Assembly (NCBI GenBank): GCA_011800155.1
Contig: JAALGH010000021.1
Coordinates: forward strand, 1 to 64,000
DNA length: 64,000 bases
Source: Flammulina velutipes
Taxonomy: Eukaryota > Basidiomycota > Agaricomycetes > Agaricales > Physalacriaceae
Direction of reading: 5' to 3'
Below, piece after piece: positions 62,798 to 64,000 of the stretch (positions within the stretch are counted from its first letter, which is position 1; every line of letters starts with the position of its first letter). The notes below the pieces were generated by a model. That model made no database searches, was not told where the DNA came from, and saw only the letters and a program-made list of their open reading frames with translations. Made by a program: the position numbers and the translations under genes.

Positions 62798-64000
62798 CTA
62801 TGCCGTGTTACTAATCTCCCCCGAAACGATTGCCGCCGCGGCTGCCAGCGCTGAGTCATCTGCAACGGTGTGAATCTTTCCGCGCGCAGGGGCACTGTGG
62901 GTCCAAAGTTCCTCGAACGACTCTCGTATTCGGCGGCGTGCCACCTCCTGGCGCGTCGCATAGGCCTGGCGACCGTGCACAACATCTGGCGCGACTTCGC
63001 ACTTGATACGTCCACGTCTACGCCACTGCTCCTCCTCCCAGCGTAAGGATCGCAAAACCCTTCGCATCTCCTCCTCCAATAATACGACCTCCTCACACCA
63101 TCGTGTCTTCCTAGCAAGTGCTCGGGCCCATTCTATTCGTACACCTATTTCTCTCTTAGTGTCGTGTCAATACTAAGGCTAAGTGAAAACTCACATTCAT
63201 GAGCATACACGGACTCATCGCCTCCGGGACCGCCGTCTGCAGTCCAAATCCAAGACATGGTTTGACGTGTTTCTCCCGGCGCCGCCACCCAGATATCTGT
63301 TCGATTGCCTTTCCTCTTCTTCGCTGTTTTGGACCCCACACTTTTTGCGTCTCTGGAACCTAAGCGCCCGAGCTTCTTCCACGCTACTGCGTCCGACTCG
63401 TCCACTCCGAAAACCTCGATGTCGCCATCCCTCAGCTCCAGGAACGAACCACAAGCCTCGTCACCGACCAGCTCCAGCAATGCCTCCCGACTATTCCGGT
63501 ACTTCGCTGCTGTCCCCGCAATCCTCTGCGACACCGACGTAATCAAACCGGCTGCACGTGTAGAGTCTCGTTGTCCCCTCACATAGGAGTTCCGATAGTT
63601 TACTAGATGTCGCTTTGCCAGTAGACGTCCGCGGAGTCCTCGGATTGCATCCCCGCACTGCCCTCTTCGCAGTGCCGCCTCCTTCGTGCGCAAAGAAAGT
63701 GGACAGATGTCCCTGTCATCCGCACAGGCAGACGGTAGGTAAAGCAAAACATCCTCGGCAGCTGGACTTGCCAGGTCCTGCATCTGGCGCTCGTCTTCAT
63801 CCTCTTTCAGAATGTCCTTGACCCCCGGCATGTGTTGCTCCTGATGGCGCCGGAATGTCTTGAGCTTCGAGAAGAATGCAAGGCGACGCTCATGTAGCTT
63901 CGTCTGACGGCCTACTGTCGGATTCTGCGTGGTCATCTTCTCGCTCACAATCCGGCGTCTAGAGGATCATATCAGCATTGGCGACAATCTAGCAATCTCA
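62798..64000 (-). CDS. KDZ-family transposase, C-terminal part (continues beyond window)
   Basis: From the right edge the - strand reads RRIVSEKMTTQNPTVGRQTK, then helical segments (ALRRGQCGDAIRGLRGRLLA, FLELRDGDIEVFGVDESDAV, TRQTMSWIWTADGGPGGDES). An intron lies from about 63,194 to 63,162. The tail reads RIEWARALARKTRWCEEVVL, LEEEMRRVLRSLRWEEEQWR, with a stop at 62,798. The order matches residues ~700-1,000 of the first transposase (ETIRTLQRTKRSAKAF, LSWIWRVKSGLDG, EWLKSRARVMRYREEMSMVI) but with low identity, so it is a different KDZ lineage and not a recent duplicate. The catalytic region lies outside the window. A further exon probably ends near 63,962. Confidence 0.75.

Overview
The window looks like a transposon-rich block of a basidiomycete (Agaricomycetes) nuclear genome. 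The evidence is genes split by many roughly 45-65 nt GT-AG introns, and families typical of mushroom-forming fungi: a KDZ (Kyakuja-Dileera-Zisupton) transposase with an N-terminal cysteine cluster, TET/JBP-type dioxygenases, a CHFC-type F-box protein, a DUF6532-like protein, a divergent BTB protein and a chromodomain Ty3/gypsy element. No bacterial-style operon, rRNA, CRISPR array or convincing intact tRNA was seen. All exon limits were read by eye from open frames, GT/AG signals and paralogue comparison.

Layout. 1-2.1 kb: a fold-back MITE and copy 1 of a non-coding repeat family (R1). 2.1-15.6 kb: a KDZ cassette on the + strand, preceded by a head-to-head paralogue of one of its genes. It holds gene A (frameshifted), gene B (Cys-rich), gene C (coiled coil), gene D, gene E (two RNase H1-N-like modules) and an apparently intact 1,080-aa KDZ transposase. 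15.7-19 kb: palindromes, tandem duplications, a minisatellite, a tRNA-like relic and R1 copy 2. 18.9-21.0 kb: an F-box gene on the - strand whose 3' end runs into R1. 23.3-37.1 kb: a three-level nest. A secreted-protein-like gene is split by a long-inverted-repeat element. That element carries a 368-bp hAT-like MITE near its left end and a 10.5-kb gypsy element with identical LTRs in its middle.

37-43 kb: a small membrane-protein gene, a BTB-like gene and a divergent stand-alone integrase-type transposase (609 aa). 43.3-48.85 kb: a mosaic of gene pieces. It contains a topoisomerase II fragment, an unknown fragment and two overlapping halves of a PPR-like gene in permuted order. 48.85-51.6 kb: a 776-aa 2OG-Fe(II) dioxygenase-like gene. 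52.3-52.9 kb: a 611-bp hAT-like MITE. 53.6-64 kb, mostly - strand: a DUF6532-like gene, a 563-aa TET/JBP-type dioxygenase, a Plavaka-like zinc-finger fragment, decayed copies of genes B and A, and the C-terminal part of a second KDZ transposase that leaves the window.

How the parts may work together: genes A and B recur beside KDZ transposases in both cassettes, in the same orientation as the transposase, so they look like part of a large KDZ mobile unit or its hitch-hikers. A TET/JBP dioxygenase lies beside the second cassette. KDZ-TET/JBP linkage has been described in fungi. The proposal that A, B, C and E are recurrent cargo is my inference and the most promising lead here.
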